The notes beneath the pieces are model-generated. The model was not told where the DNA came from. It did no database searches and saw only the letters and a list, made by a program, of their open reading frames with translations. A stretch of DNA of 64,000 nucleotides, taken from an uncultured Tenacibaculum sp. (lineage in GTDB: Bacteria; Bacteroidota; Bacteroidia; Flavobacteriales; Flavobacteriaceae). The stretch lies in assembly GCF_947499065.1 (NCBI RefSeq), contig NZ_CANMMT010000003.1, positions 62,001-126,000 of the forward strand. The letters are read 5' to 3'. Positions 46,207 to 55,725 of this stretch are shown here, piece by piece. Position numbers and translations under genes: made by a program. How positions within the stretch are numbered: position 1 is the stretch's first letter; the number at the start of each line of letters is the position of its first letter.

Positions 46207-47055
46207 ATGTCTCTATTTTATGAAAACCCATTGGTTTTACAATTAATCGTTTATGCTTTTATTATTTTTTTCTTTTGGGGATTAGAATTAGTACTGTTTT
46301 CTCAACAGATAAAACAAAAAGCACTCCATTCATTATTAAATGCAAAGTTTATAATATTTGTATTACCAGTTCAAATTGGACTATCTACCATAGTGTTTAT
46401 GGTAGCTAATTGGACAGTTAAAGAAAAATGGGGGTTGGTTTACCAATTACCTTTAGAAGAGTTTTCAGTATTACATTTTATTGTAGCTTTTATATGTATT
46501 GATTTTTTTGATTACTGGTACCATGTAATGATGCATAGAGTCCCATTTTTTTGGAGATTTCATCAAATACATCATAGCGATATGGATGTAGATATTTCAA
46601 CAACGGTTAGAGAGCATCCAGGAGAAACTACCGTAAGAGTAAGTTTTTTAATAGCTATAGTTTTTATTCTAGGAGTTCCAGTAGAGTTTTTATTAATAAA
46701 ACAATTTATTCAAAGTTTTATCAATTTAACATCTCATTCAAAGGCAAAATTGCCAGAAAAGATAAACAATATTGTATCGCTTTTATTCGTAACACCAAAT
46801 ACACATCACATACACCATCACTATGTATTACCGCAAACAGATAGTAACTATGGAGATATATTTTCTATTTGGGATCGATTGTTTTCAACATTCAGTAAAA
46901 TGAAACAATCAGACATTGTACATGGAATAGATACCAATATGGATGTAGAAGAAAATAAAGATTTTAAAAACTTAATTACTCGTCCGTTTGATGAAAACAG
47001 AGAGCATTCAACTAATCCTATTTATAAAAAAGTAAAGTTAAAAACAGTAAAGTAG
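46207..47055 (+). CDS. Sterol desaturase / fatty-acid hydroxylase family protein
   Basis: A 282-residue integral membrane di-iron oxygenase. The eight-histidine signature is present: HVMMH (106-110), HQIHH (119-123) and NTHHIHHHY (His200-205), with hydrophobic helices before and between them. Bacterial members hydroxylate carotenoids, lipids or alkyl ethers; the substrate here is unknown. It heads a unit with a DUF5686 protein (8 bases later) and a DUF6134-like protein, which suggests a link to outer-membrane lipids (inference). Confidence 0.88.
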   Translation: MSLFYENPLVLQLIVYAFIIFFFWGLELVLFSQQIKQKALHSLLNAKFIIFVLPVQIGLSTIVFMVANWTVKEKWGLVYQLPLEEFSVLHFIVAFICIDFFDYWYHVMMHRVPFFWRFHQIHHSDMDVDISTTVREHPGETTVRVSFLIAIVFILGVPVEFLLIKQFIQSFINLTSHSKAKLPEKINNIVSLLFVTPNTHHIHHHYVLPQTDSNYGDIFSIWDRLFSTFSKMKQSDIVHGIDTNMDVEENKDFKNLITRPFDENREHSTNPIYKKVKLKTVK

Positions 47056-47062
47056 TTTTAGG

Positions 47063-49570
47063 ATGAAGATGAGGTTAGTAGTAGTGTTTATTTTCATATA
47101 CACTGCATTGAGTGCACAGACAAAAGTTAGTGGTAAAATTTTAGATGAGAATAATGAACCTTTACCTTATGTAAATGTTTTTTTTAAAGGAACTACCATA
47201 GGTACAGTAAGTGATGAAAAAGGAGAGTTTTATATACAAAGTGCTAAAAAGCAATCAGTAATATCAATTGTTTTTCTAGGTTTTCAAACTCAAGAAATTG
47301 AATTGAAGGATAGGATAACGAATGGGATAAAGGTTACACTAAAAGAAGACAATACTACTTTAGAAGAAGTTGTAATCGTTAAGCGACCAAAAAAGAGAGT
47401 TAAGAAAGAAGAAAACCCAGCGTATCGAATATTAAAAGAAATCTGGAAAAAGAAGAAAAAAAATGGACTTTCATTGGTTAGGTCGTATCAATATGATCAG
47501 TATAATTCAAGAGAGCTTGGTTTTGGAAATATGGATAGTGCTTTTGTACGTAAAGTTTTACGTAAAAAGTTTCAGGATTTAAAAGATAATGTGCAAAAAA
47601 ACTATGATAATGATACCTATTATTTACCAGTAGAGTTTATAGAAAAAAGTGAAAAAGTTTATGGAAATAATTTATTACACAAAGAAAGAAGAGATGTTGA
47701 AGGAGAACGAAAAATAGGAATACATCAATTAGGGAAATATGTAGATAGAGCTACTACTATTTTTCAAGAAATAGATGTATATAATGATAATGTATTTATT
47801 TTAGATAAAACCTTTATCAGCCCAATTTCAACAACAGGTTTTGGAAGCTATGATTATGTATTATCAGATAGTTCAATTGTAAATAATAGAAAAGAATATA
47901 CCATTCATTTTTTTCCTCGACAAAAAGGAGATTTGGTATTCAAAGGTCACATGAAAGTTGCCGATAAAAGCTTTGCTTTAACTTCTATTGATATGGAAAT
48001 TTTAAAAGATGTAAATCTGAATTTTGTTAGAGACTTATCAATAGAAAAAACATTTTTATTAAAAAACGACAGTATTTATTTGCCGAAAACAAATAAATAT
48101 AAAGGAGAATTCACTTTTTTGACAAAGAATAATAGAGAAAAGGGTATTTATTTGGTAAAGAAAGAAAAGTTCTCAAAATATGTTTTTGATAGAGAAAAAT
48201 CGGCAGCTTTTTATGATGTGAAAATAGTTCAAAATTCAGCCAATCAATTTAAAAAATCTGATACTTATTGGGATAAAAAGCAAGATGAAACAACAAAAAA
48301 CACATTTAAGCTTGTAAATAAAGTAAAATCTAGTAGTAAAGTAAAAAAGATAACAGGTACTATATATACATTATCTGATGGTTATTTTACACCAATTACA
48401 GGAATTCAGTTAGGAAATTTATTTACTACAACAGCAAGAAATGATGTAGAGGGAATTAGGCTAAGATTAGGTTTTAGAACTTTTAGAACTAATAATGATC
48501 GAATGAAATTATTAGGTTATGGAGCTTATGGTTTTAAAGATAAAAAGTTTAAATATGGTCTAGAAGGTAGGTATTTGATTTCGTCAAAACCAAGAATAAT
48601 TATAGGAGCAGCTTATATGGATGATGTTGAACAAATGGGGTTTACTAGATTTAATGAAAGAGATTTAATACCACAACCAGATAAGGGGCCAAAGGCAGTT
48701 TTTGTAAGAGGAAACAATTATTTTTTAGCGAAAGTGAAAAAGAAAATGTTCCGATTTGATGTGGAGGTAGCTAAAAACTTTAATATGGGAATTAAGTTGG
48801 CTCATGAGAAAATAACTTCAGCAGATCCCAAACGTTTTTCTATGGCATTTTTTGATCAGAAAAAGAATCAAACAATAAATGTAACTAAAGATGTGTATTC
48901 CGATTTTTATTTAAGCTATCAGCCAGGAAGAATAACAGAAGGTTTTGGAGTTGATAGGCAATTAGGAACGAAATTACATCCGAAATTACTTATAAATTAT
49001 AAAAAGGCTTATAGGGGAGTTTTTGGAGGAAATGTAGATTATGAAAAGTTGTCAATATTATATAATCATCCAATACCAGTAGGAAAGTTTGGAGTATTTG
49101 ATCCAACTATTATAGCAGCAAAAACATTTGGAAAAACACCATTATCAGTATTAACAGCAGTACCTTCAAATCAAACTTACTTTTTAACGCCCAATACATT
49201 TGCCTTGTTAGATTATTATGATTTTGTAGCGGATAGCTCAATTGAAGGACATTTTGAACAGCATTTTAATGGTTTGATTTTTAACCGTATTCCTCTAATT
49301 AAAAAATTAGGGTTGAGAAGTTTACTAACTTTTAGAGCGGTTTATGGGAGTATTTCCGATAAAAATAAAAAGATAAATAGATCAACAATAAAATATGTAG
49401 CACCAAATAGGAAACCATATTTCGAATATGGTTTTGGAATAGAAAATATAGGTTATGGGAATTTAAGACCCTTACGTGTTGATTTTATTTGGAGAGGAGA
49501 TTTTAAAAATGTAAACGGACCAGTAAGCCCAGGTTTTGGGATACGAGTTGGCTTTAAAACATCATTTTAA
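47063..49570 (+). CDS. DUF5686 outer-membrane protein with carboxypeptidase-like N-domain
   Basis: An 835-residue secreted protein: signal peptide ending ALSAQ, a carboxypeptidase-regulatory-like (CarboxypepD_reg) domain at about 20-100 (VSGKILDENNEPLPYVNVFFKGTTIGTVSDEKGEF), a linker with KRPKKRVKKEENPAYRILKEIWKKKKK, then the DUF5686 region and a beta-barrel end reaching NGPVSPGFGIRVGFKTSF. This architecture resembles TonB-receptor and SusC N-domains but lacks a plug. Function unknown, probably an outer-membrane structural or binding protein. It overlaps neither neighbour: 7 bases after the desaturase, 3 before the next gene. Confidence 0.88.
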   Translation: MKMRLVVVFIFIYTALSAQTKVSGKILDENNEPLPYVNVFFKGTTIGTVSDEKGEFYIQSAKKQSVISIVFLGFQTQEIELKDRITNGIKVTLKEDNTTLEEVVIVKRPKKRVKKEENPAYRILKEIWKKKKKNGLSLVRSYQYDQYNSRELGFGNMDSAFVRKVLRKKFQDLKDNVQKNYDNDTYYLPVEFIEKSEKVYGNNLLHKERRDVEGERKIGIHQLGKYVDRATTIFQEIDVYNDNVFILDKTFISPISTTGFGSYDYVLSDSSIVNNRKEYTIHFFPRQKGDLVFKGHMKVADKSFALTSIDMEILKDVNLNFVRDLSIEKTFLLKNDSIYLPKTNKYKGEFTFLTKNNREKGIYLVKKEKFSKYVFDREKSAAFYDVKIVQNSANQFKKSDTYWDKKQDETTKNTFKLVNKVKSSSKVKKITGTIYTLSDGYFTPITGIQLGNLFTTTARNDVEGIRLRLGFRTFRTNNDRMKLLGYGAYGFKDKKFKYGLEGRYLISSKPRIIIGAAYMDDVEQMGFTRFNERDLIPQPDKGPKAVFVRGNNYFLAKVKKKMFRFDVEVAKNFNMGIKLAHEKITSADPKRFSMAFFDQKKNQTINVTKDVYSDFYLSYQPGRITEGFGVDRQLGTKLHPKLLINYKKAYRGVFGGNVDYEKLSILYNHPIPVGKFGVFDPTIIAAKTFGKTPLSVLTAVPSNQTYFLTPNTFALLDYYDFVADSSIEGHFEQHFNGLIFNRIPLIKKLGLRSLLTFRAVYGSISDKNKKINRSTIKYVAPNRKPYFEYGFGIENIGYGNLRPLRVDFIWRGDFKNVNGPVSPGFGIRVGFKTSF

Positions 49571-49573
49571 CTT

Positions 49574-50191
49574 ATGAAAACAAAAATTGAACTAATAATT
49601 ATTGTACTGTTTTTAGCAAGTGCTACATTGTACGGACAAGAATACATCTATGATGTAAAGGTTTTTGGAAAAAAAATAGGAACTGTTACAGCCAATAGAA
49701 CTCAAAAAGGAACTAAAACTGTTTATAAAACTAGTTCCTTTTCATCAATTCGCTTTTTTGGAAAAAAAGAAATTTCAACTTTTATGGAAACTGTGTATGA
49801 AAATGATGTTTTGCAAAAGAGTTTTTATGAAGTGAAAAAAAATAAGAAAACTAGAGAAAAAGCAGTTTTAGAATATAAAAAGGATAAATACTTTATAGTA
49901 ACCGATGGTAAAGAAACATTTCATGATAAACCCATATTTATGAGTACTATAATGTTAACGTATCATAAACCAAAAAATAACGAAAGAGTTTTTGAAGAAG
50001 TAGGAGGTTTTTATAAAACAATGGCAAAAATAAGTGAAAATAAGTTTGATTTAATTAACCCCAATAGCAGGCATAAAGATACTTATATATACAATAAGGA
50101 AGGAATTTTGAAAAAGTGCATAGTTCGAAAAACCTTATTCAATTTTGAAATGATTTTAAAAACGAAAAAAAAGCAATTAGGAAAATTATAA
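49574..50191 (+). CDS. Secreted DUF6134-like protein
   Basis: A 205-residue protein with a signal peptide (to about 21, ending LYGQ), then a beta-rich domain starting EYIYDVKVFGKKIGTVTANRTQKGTKTVYKTSS, whose KIG-V-A-R pattern resembles DUF6134 as I remember it (moderate certainty). The end is basic (KTKKKQLGKL). No enzymatic motif is seen. It is the third gene of the desaturase unit and converges with the small HEXXH protein, overlapping it by six bases at the 3' ends. Confidence 0.7.
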   Translation: MKTKIELIIIVLFLASATLYGQEYIYDVKVFGKKIGTVTANRTQKGTKTVYKTSSFSSIRFFGKKEISTFMETVYENDVLQKSFYEVKKNKKTREKAVLEYKKDKYFIVTDGKETFHDKPIFMSTIMLTYHKPKNNERVFEEVGGFYKTMAKISENKFDLINPNSRHKDTYIYNKEGILKKCIVRKTLFNFEMILKTKKKQLGKL

Positions 50192-50509
50192 GTAATGAAT
50201 AAAGCTCCAAAATTTTCTTTTTTCTAAATAATATAGATTCGTTTCGTTTAAATAAGCTTCTCGTTCGAAGCTTAAATTTTTATAAGCTAGATGACGATTT
50301 TTATAAATAATCAACTTAACTAGCCATTCAATAATGTAAAACAAAAAAAAGAAAATAATAAGTAATTCCTGTTGTTGTCTTAAATGAATTTTTTCATGAT
50401 TAATTAACTCGTAGTTATATCTTAAATCTTTTCTTTTCAAAAAAATAAAAGGATATAAGGTTAGCCCAATGAACCCTTTCGGGATAATATGTTTAGAGAT
50501 AAAAATCAT
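50186..50509 (-). CDS. Small membrane protein with HEXXH motif
   Basis: A 107-residue protein with two hydrophobic segments (GFIGLTLYPFIFL at 12-24; LLIIFFFLFYIIEWLVKLIIY at about 49-69) and, between them, NHEKIH (HExxH: His38, Glu39, His42). A second acidic site FEREA (81-85) could supply the third zinc ligand, so it may be a minimal gluzincin-type metallopeptidase of the membrane, but such a small size makes that tentative. An alternative is a structural HEXXH by chance. It converges with the DUF6134-like gene. No neighbour hints at a substrate. Confidence 0.7.
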   Translation of the reverse strand: MIFISKHIIPKGFIGLTLYPFIFLKRKDLRYNYELINHEKIHLRQQQELLIIFFFLFYIIEWLVKLIIYKNRHLAYKNLSFEREAYLNETNLYYLEKRKFWSFIHYL

Positions 50510-50568
50510 GATAAGATTATGCTGTAAAAATAACCATTTTATATTTTATAAGAATGAAAAGAGTGTTT

Positions 50569-51453
50569 TTAAGTAGTAATCTTTTCTATAAGAGAAGCCA
50601 CAATGGGGTTTCTATTATTTTTATCCCATACAACCGAAAGTGTTGTTCGTTGAGGTATTTTATGGAGTTCAATAAATTTTACATTCATATTATATCCTTT
50701 TTGGAGTGACTTAGGAACAATAGATAAGCCAAAATTATTTTCAACTAATTTGTAAATAGAAGCAGCGTGAATTGTATTATGAGAAACAATGGGAGTAAAG
50801 CCACTCTCATCAAAGATTTGCATTATTTTTTCATAATAAGAAGGACTATAAGAAGGGTCGAATAAAATAAAAGATTCATCTTTTAATTCTTGTAAACCTT
50901 TAAAGTTAGAAGCATTTATTGGATGGTTTTTGGGTAATACTAAGCAGAAAGATTCTTTTAAAAGAGGTTTAATATTTAAACCTCTTGGAACTCTATCTAA
51001 ACGTACAAAGCCAACGTCAATGTCATGAGAAAGTAAACTTTCAATTTGCTTCTGATTATCCATTTCTTTTAATCCAAATTGTACGTTTGGGTGCTCCTTT
51101 TTAAATTGAATTAATAGGTTAGGGATAATATCTTGCATAGCAGAACCAACATAACCAAATTCTAACTTACCTTGTTTGCCGTCTTGAAGAAGCTTTGCAT
51201 AATCTAAAATGTTATCTAAGTTTTTCAGATTTCTTGTAAGTTCATTTTTAAGATATAAACCCGCAGAAGTCAATTCAACTTTTCTGTTATGTCTCACAAA
51301 TAATTCGACACCTAAATCGTCCTCCATTTGTTTAATTTGTCTACTTAAACCTGGCTGCGAAATAAAAAGACGTTCCGCAGCTTTCCTAAAGTGTAAGTCT
51401 TCAGCAACAGCCAAAAAATATCTAAAGTGTCTTAATTCTATTTGATAACTCAT
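50569..51453 (-). CDS. LysR-family transcriptional regulator
   Basis: A 294-residue LysR regulator: the N-terminal winged HTH (RHFRYFLAVAEDLHFRKAAERLFISQPGLSRQIKQMEDDLGVELFVRHNRKVELTSAG, about 5-66) and a periplasmic-binding-like effector domain (LEFGYVGSAMQDIIPNLLIQF...). The ATG at 51453 is chosen because the 34-codon extension upstream would be an unusual hydrophobic tail and would run over the hutH promoter region. It is transcribed divergently from hutH, with dyads between, so it most likely controls histidine degradation and itself (inference). Its inducer is unknown; in hut systems it is often urocanate. Confidence 0.9.
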   Translation of the reverse strand: MSYQIELRHFRYFLAVAEDLHFRKAAERLFISQPGLSRQIKQMEDDLGVELFVRHNRKVELTSAGLYLKNELTRNLKNLDNILDYAKLLQDGKQGKLEFGYVGSAMQDIIPNLLIQFKKEHPNVQFGLKEMDNQKQIESLLSHDIDVGFVRLDRVPRGLNIKPLLKESFCLVLPKNHPINASNFKGLQELKDESFILFDPSYSPSYYEKIMQIFDESGFTPIVSHNTIHAASIYKLVENNFGLSIVPKSLQKGYNMNVKFIELHKIPQRTTLSVVWDKNNRNPIVASLIEKITT

Positions 51454-51495
51454 AGTTATTAATTGATGATTTAATTGATATTGTTGGTTATCAAA
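51441..51495. promoter_or_regulatory. Operator-like repeats between the LysR gene and hutH
   Basis: Inverted repeat TTTGATAAC (51441-51449) / GTTATCAAA (51487-51495) brackets a tandem direct repeat TTAATTGAT (51459-51467 and 51471-51479, 12-base period). One arm covers the LysR start codon side; the other sits inside the hutH promoter spacer. The dyad and direct repeat fit LysR-type binding sites with a regulator bound upstream and contacting RNA polymerase. Confidence 0.6.
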
Positions 51496-51511
51496 ATTAA
51501 AAATAACTTTG
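51481..51511 (+). promoter_or_regulatory. Promoter of hutH
   Basis: TTG at 51481-51483 (or 51484-51486), a 20- (or 17-) base spacer, and TAACTTTG at 51504-51511 match the Bacteroidota promoter consensus. The predicted start lies about 15 bases before the ATG at 51532, so the longer open frame beginning at 51475 cannot be the translated one. Confidence 0.7.
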
Positions 51512-51531
51512 TAAAAAATGAAATAATAGAC

Positions 51532-53019
51532 ATGTTTAAATACGGAATAGATCACTTAACGGTAGACAAAGTAATTGCAATTGCCGAAGGAACTTTAAAA
51601 GCAGAAATAACATCTGAAGCTAAAGATAAAGTAAATGTATGTAGAGGGAAGGTTGATAAAATGGCAAATTCTGATGCCGCTATTTATGGTATAAATACAG
51701 GTTTTGGTCCATTATGTGACGTGCAAATTACACCAGAAGAGACTAGTAAGTTACAAGAAAACTTATTAATCACACATGCGGTTGGAGTAGGGAATCCTAT
51801 AGATAAAAAGTTATCTAAAATAATGATGATATGTAAAGTACATGCGTTATGTCAAGGATTTTCAGGAGTACGTTTAGAAATGATAGAACGTATCGTATAT
51901 TTTATTGAAAATGATTTGTTGCCAGTAGTTCCAGAGCAAGGTTCAGTAGGAGCTTCTGGAGATTTAGCTCCATTATCTCACCTATTTTTACCATTGTTAG
52001 GAGAAGGAGAATTTTGGATAGGAGATAGTATAGAATCAGCAAAAAAAGTTTTAGAAGCTAAAGGTTTAGAACCTTTAGTACTGCAAGCTAAAGAAGGTTT
52101 AGGATTAATAAACGGAACACAGTTTATTTTGGCACATGCTATCCTTGGTTTGAAAAAAATGGAGTATTTGTTAGATTTGGCTGATGTTGCTGGAGCTATG
52201 ACTTTAGAGGGCTATTCGGGTAATGTATCACCATTTAAAGAAGAGTTACATAAAATACGTCCATTTGAAGGAAATTTAAAAGTAGCAGAACGCATGAGAA
52301 TGCTTTTAAAAGATTCTCAAAATGCAGAAGATACTAGCTTTCCAAGAGTACAAGATCCATATTCTATTCGTTGTATGCCACAAGTGCATGGAGCATCAAG
52401 AAATGCTTACAATCATTTAAATGAAATGGCTGAGATAGAAATGAATTCTGTAACAGATAACCCAATTGTATTAAGTGAAACAGAAGCGATATCAGGAGGG
52501 AATTTCCATGGACAACCTTTAGCAATGGTGTTAGACTATGCATCAATCGCAGTTGCTGAGTTAGGTAATATTTCAGATAGACGTTCATACTTGTTATTAG
52601 AAGGAAAATACGGTTTACCTAGATTATTAACTACAGCTGGCGGATTGAATTCAGGATTTATGATTCCTCAATATACTACAGCGGCTTTAGTAACTGAAAA
52701 TAAATCATTGTGTTTTCCACCGTCGGCAGATAGTGTACCTACCTCATTAGGTCAGGAAGATCATGTTTCTATGGGAAGTATTTCGGGAAGAAAATTCAAC
52801 CAAATTTTAGGAAATTTAGATAAAATATTAGCAATAGAGTTTATGTATGCTGCACAAGCAATGGACTTTAGAAGACCAAATAGGTTTTCATCAATTATAG
52901 AAGAAAATTTTAAACTGATTAGAAATAAAGTAGCTAAATTAGAGGAGGATAGAGTATTAAAAGATGATATTAATGCTTTGGTAGTAATGGTTAAAAATCA
53001 AGAATTTAAAGTAGCGTAA
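51532..53019 (+). CDS. hutH: Histidine ammonia-lyase
   Basis: Deaminates histidine to urocanate, the first step of histidine degradation; 495 residues. The self-forming MIO cofactor tripeptide Ala-Ser-Gly is at 141-143 in GSVGASGDLAPLSHL, with the catalytic Tyr52 in YGINTGFG. Further family segments: GLINGTQ, QDPYSIRCMPQVHGA, TDNPIV and GGNFHGQP. The start at 51532 (MFKYGIDHL) is used because the promoter lies upstream of it but inside the longer frame. It is followed by hutU after 12 bases; hutI and hutG are not in this window. Confidence 0.95.
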   Translation: MFKYGIDHLTVDKVIAIAEGTLKAEITSEAKDKVNVCRGKVDKMANSDAAIYGINTGFGPLCDVQITPEETSKLQENLLITHAVGVGNPIDKKLSKIMMICKVHALCQGFSGVRLEMIERIVYFIENDLLPVVPEQGSVGASGDLAPLSHLFLPLLGEGEFWIGDSIESAKKVLEAKGLEPLVLQAKEGLGLINGTQFILAHAILGLKKMEYLLDLADVAGAMTLEGYSGNVSPFKEELHKIRPFEGNLKVAERMRMLLKDSQNAEDTSFPRVQDPYSIRCMPQVHGASRNAYNHLNEMAEIEMNSVTDNPIVLSETEAISGGNFHGQPLAMVLDYASIAVAELGNISDRRSYLLLEGKYGLPRLLTTAGGLNSGFMIPQYTTAALVTENKSLCFPPSADSVPTSLGQEDHVSMGSISGRKFNQILGNLDKILAIEFMYAAQAMDFRRPNRFSSIIEENFKLIRNKVAKLEEDRVLKDDINALVVMVKNQEFKVA

Positions 53020-53031
53020 AAAGAAATTATT

Positions 53032-55026
53032 ATGACATTCAAAGAACAAATACAACAAGGGATTCCAAATGAATTACCAGAAATTCCAGTATACGATTCA
53101 TCAATAAATAGAGCGCCTAAGCGTAAAGAAATTTTAACCGCAGAGGAGAAAAAATTAGCGCTAAGAAACGCATTACGTTATTTTGATAAAGAACACCATG
53201 AGGTATTATTACCAGAGTTTGCTGAGGAGTTAGAAAAGTATGGACGTATTTATATGTATCGTTTCCGTCCTACTTACAAAATGCATGCACGTGATATTGA
53301 AGAATACCCAGGAAAATCGTTACAAGCGAAAGCTATTATGTTAATGATTCAGAATAATTTAGATTATGCAGTAGCGCAACATCCACATGAGTTAATTACT
53401 TATGGAGGAAATGGAGCAGTATTTTCTAACTGGGCTCAATATTTACTAACAATGAAGTATTTATCTGAAATGACAGATGAGCAAACTTTAGTAATGTACT
53501 CAGGACATCCAATGGGATTATTTCCATCTCATAAAGATGCACCAAGAGTTGTAGTTACAAATGGAATGATGATACCTAATTATTCAAAACCAGATGATTG
53601 GGAAAAATTCAATGCTTTAGGAGTTACTCAATATGGGCAAATGACAGCAGGAAGTTATATGTATATAGGTCCACAAGGAATTGTACATGGAACAACAATT
53701 ACAGTGTTGAATGGATTTAGAAAGATAGGAAAATCACCAAAAGGAGGTTTGTTTGTTACTGCTGGTTTAGGAGGAATGAGTGGAGCACAGCCTAAAGCTG
53801 GAAATATAGCAGGATGTATTACCGTTTGTGCAGAGGTAAACCCTAAGATTACACAAATACGTTTAGATCAAGGTTGGATAGATGAAAAAATTACCGATTT
53901 AGATGAATTAGTGAAGAGAGTTAAAGAAGCTAAAGTAAATGAGGAAGTCGTTTCAATAGCTTATTTAGGAAATATAGTAGAGGTTTGGGAGAAGTTTGCA
54001 GAAGAGAATGTACATATTGATTTAGGATCAGACCAAACATCATTGCATAATCCATGGGCAGGAGGATATTATCCAGTTGATCAGTCATTTGAAGAATCAA
54101 ATGATATGATGGCAAATAATCCAGAGTTGTTTAAAGAGAAAGTACAAGAAACACTACGTCGTCATGCAGCAGCTATTAATAAGCACACAGTTAAAGGTAC
54201 CTATTTCTTTGATTATGGAAATGCATTTTTATTAGAAGCAAGTAGAGCAGGAGCAGATGTAATGAATCCAAACCCTACATTAGGTAGAGAGTTTAAATAT
54301 CCAAGTTATGTACAGGATATTATGGGGCCAATGTGTTTTGATTATGGTTTTGGGCCATTTCGTTGGGTATGTGCTTCAGGAAAACCAGAAGATTTAGCTA
54401 AAACAGATGAGATAGCTTGTAATGTATTAGAAGAAATAAGAAAACATTCACCAGAAGAAATTCAGCAACAAATGGCTGACAATATTCAGTGGATTAAAGG
54501 AGCTCAGGAAAACAAATTAGTAGTAGGTTCTCAGGCACGAATTTTATATGCAGATGCTGAAGGAAGAATGAAAATAGCACAAGCATTTAATGACGCTATT
54601 GAGAGAGGTGAAATAGGTCCAGTTGTGTTAGGTCGTGATCATCACGATGTATCAGGAACAGATTCTCCATACCGTGAAACTTCAAATATTTACGATGGGT
54701 CTCGTTATACCGCAGATATGGCTATTCACAACGTAATTGGAGATAGTTTTAGAGGAGCTACATGGGTCTCAATCCACAATGGAGGTGGAGTAGGATGGGG
54801 TGAAGTTATGAATGGAGGATTTGGCATGCTTCTTGATGGTAGTTTAGATGCATCAAGACGCTTAAAATCAATGCTTTTTTGGGATGTAAATAACGGAATA
54901 GCACGTCGTAGTTGGGCAAGAAATGAAGAAGCAGTTTTTGCTATTAAACGTGCCATGGACGTCGAGCCAAACCTAAAAGTAACTTTACCAAACTTAGTGG
55001 ATGATGCATTATTAGAAAATGTATAA
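53032..55026 (+). CDS. hutU: Urocanate hydratase
   Basis: NAD-dependent enzyme adding water to urocanate; 664 residues, the longer form seen in Bacteroidota (about 110 residues longer than Proteobacterial HutU). Typical segments are visible: TYGGNGAVFSNWAQY, LVMYSGHPMGLFPSH, GQMTAGSYMYIGPQGIVHGT, the NAD-binding TAGLGGMSGAQPKAGN, DYGNAFLLEA and a C-terminal WVSIHNGGGVGWGEVMN. It directly follows hutH and is co-transcribed. The next gene, a DUF4136 lipoprotein, starts 11 bases after it. Confidence 0.95.
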   Translation: MTFKEQIQQGIPNELPEIPVYDSSINRAPKRKEILTAEEKKLALRNALRYFDKEHHEVLLPEFAEELEKYGRIYMYRFRPTYKMHARDIEEYPGKSLQAKAIMLMIQNNLDYAVAQHPHELITYGGNGAVFSNWAQYLLTMKYLSEMTDEQTLVMYSGHPMGLFPSHKDAPRVVVTNGMMIPNYSKPDDWEKFNALGVTQYGQMTAGSYMYIGPQGIVHGTTITVLNGFRKIGKSPKGGLFVTAGLGGMSGAQPKAGNIAGCITVCAEVNPKITQIRLDQGWIDEKITDLDELVKRVKEAKVNEEVVSIAYLGNIVEVWEKFAEENVHIDLGSDQTSLHNPWAGGYYPVDQSFEESNDMMANNPELFKEKVQETLRRHAAAINKHTVKGTYFFDYGNAFLLEASRAGADVMNPNPTLGREFKYPSYVQDIMGPMCFDYGFGPFRWVCASGKPEDLAKTDEIACNVLEEIRKHSPEEIQQQMADNIQWIKGAQENKLVVGSQARILYADAEGRMKIAQAFNDAIERGEIGPVVLGRDHHDVSGTDSPYRETSNIYDGSRYTADMAIHNVIGDSFRGATWVSIHNGGGVGWGEVMNGGFGMLLDGSLDASRRLKSMLFWDVNNGIARRSWARNEEAVFAIKRAMDVEPNLKVTLPNLVDDALLENV

Positions 55027-55037
55027 ACCCTAAGAAA

Positions 55038-55586
55038 ATGAAGATATCGAAATTACTTTTTTTACCAATGATTACTTTGTTTATTGTTTCTTGTAGTAGT
55101 GTGAAAGTAGCTACAGATTACGATACTAAAGTAAATTTTAATGACTATAAAACATTTGCGTTTTATAAAACAGGAATTGATAAAGCACCTATCTCTGACT
55201 TAGATAAGAAGAGAATTATGCGTGCCGTTGAAGCTGAATTAGTAGCAAAAGGTATGACTAAGTCATCTAATCCAGATGTATTAGTTAGTTTGTTTACCAA
55301 ATCTAGAGAGCGTATCAATATTAATGATGTTAACTACGGCTGGGGCTGGGGTTATGGTTGGGGCTGGAATCCATGGATGTGGGGAGGAGCCAATCGTTTA
55401 AACGTAAACCAGTATACAGAAGGAACATTATTTTTAGATATTATTGATGCGAAGAATAAAGAGTTAGTTTGGCAAGGAATTGGAACTGGAGCATTAAAAA
55501 TTACCAATATGGAGAAAAAAGAAGCCAGAATTAAAGAGTTTGTAAAAGAAATTATGGCTAAGTATCCTCCAGGGAGTAAGAAGTAA
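55038..55586 (+). CDS. DUF4136 lipoprotein
   Basis: A 182-residue lipoprotein: signal ending FIVSC (Cys19), then DYDTKVNFNDYKTFAFYK, the typical DUF4136 opening, a middle tract of alternating Trp and Gly (GWGWGYGWGWNPWMWGG, about 98-115) and the conserved EGTLFLDIIDAKNKELVWQGIGTG. It probably sits at the inner leaflet of the outer membrane; function is unknown. It follows hutU by 11 bases, so it may be co-transcribed with the histidine genes although nothing in it relates to histidine. A terminator closes the unit. Confidence 0.88.
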   Translation: MKISKLLFLPMITLFIVSCSSVKVATDYDTKVNFNDYKTFAFYKTGIDKAPISDLDKKRIMRAVEAELVAKGMTKSSNPDVLVSLFTKSRERININDVNYGWGWGYGWGWNPWMWGGANRLNVNQYTEGTLFLDIIDAKNKELVWQGIGTGALKITNMEKKEARIKEFVKEIMAKYPPGSKK

Positions 55587-55606
55587 TTAAATAAGAAATA
55601 AAAAAC

Positions 55607-55641
55607 AAAAAGCATCAAATAGAATATTTGATGCTTTTTTT
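55607..55641 (+). terminator. Terminator of the hut/DUF4136 unit
   Basis: AAAAAGCATCAAATA, 3-base loop, TATTTGATGCTTTTT and further T residues: a 15-pair stem 20 bases after the DUF4136 stop. Confidence 0.88.
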
Positions 55642-55725
55642 GTTAAAAAAAGTTTAAAAAAATGTAACAAACTATTAATCAAGTCTACTGATATGTAAAT
55701 CATTAAAATTACAAAACCAAAAAGT

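Noticed and set aside
51475-51531. Longer N-terminus of hutH
   Set aside because: The extra 19 codons overlap the hutH promoter and operator repeats and do not resemble the start of known histidine ammonia-lyases.
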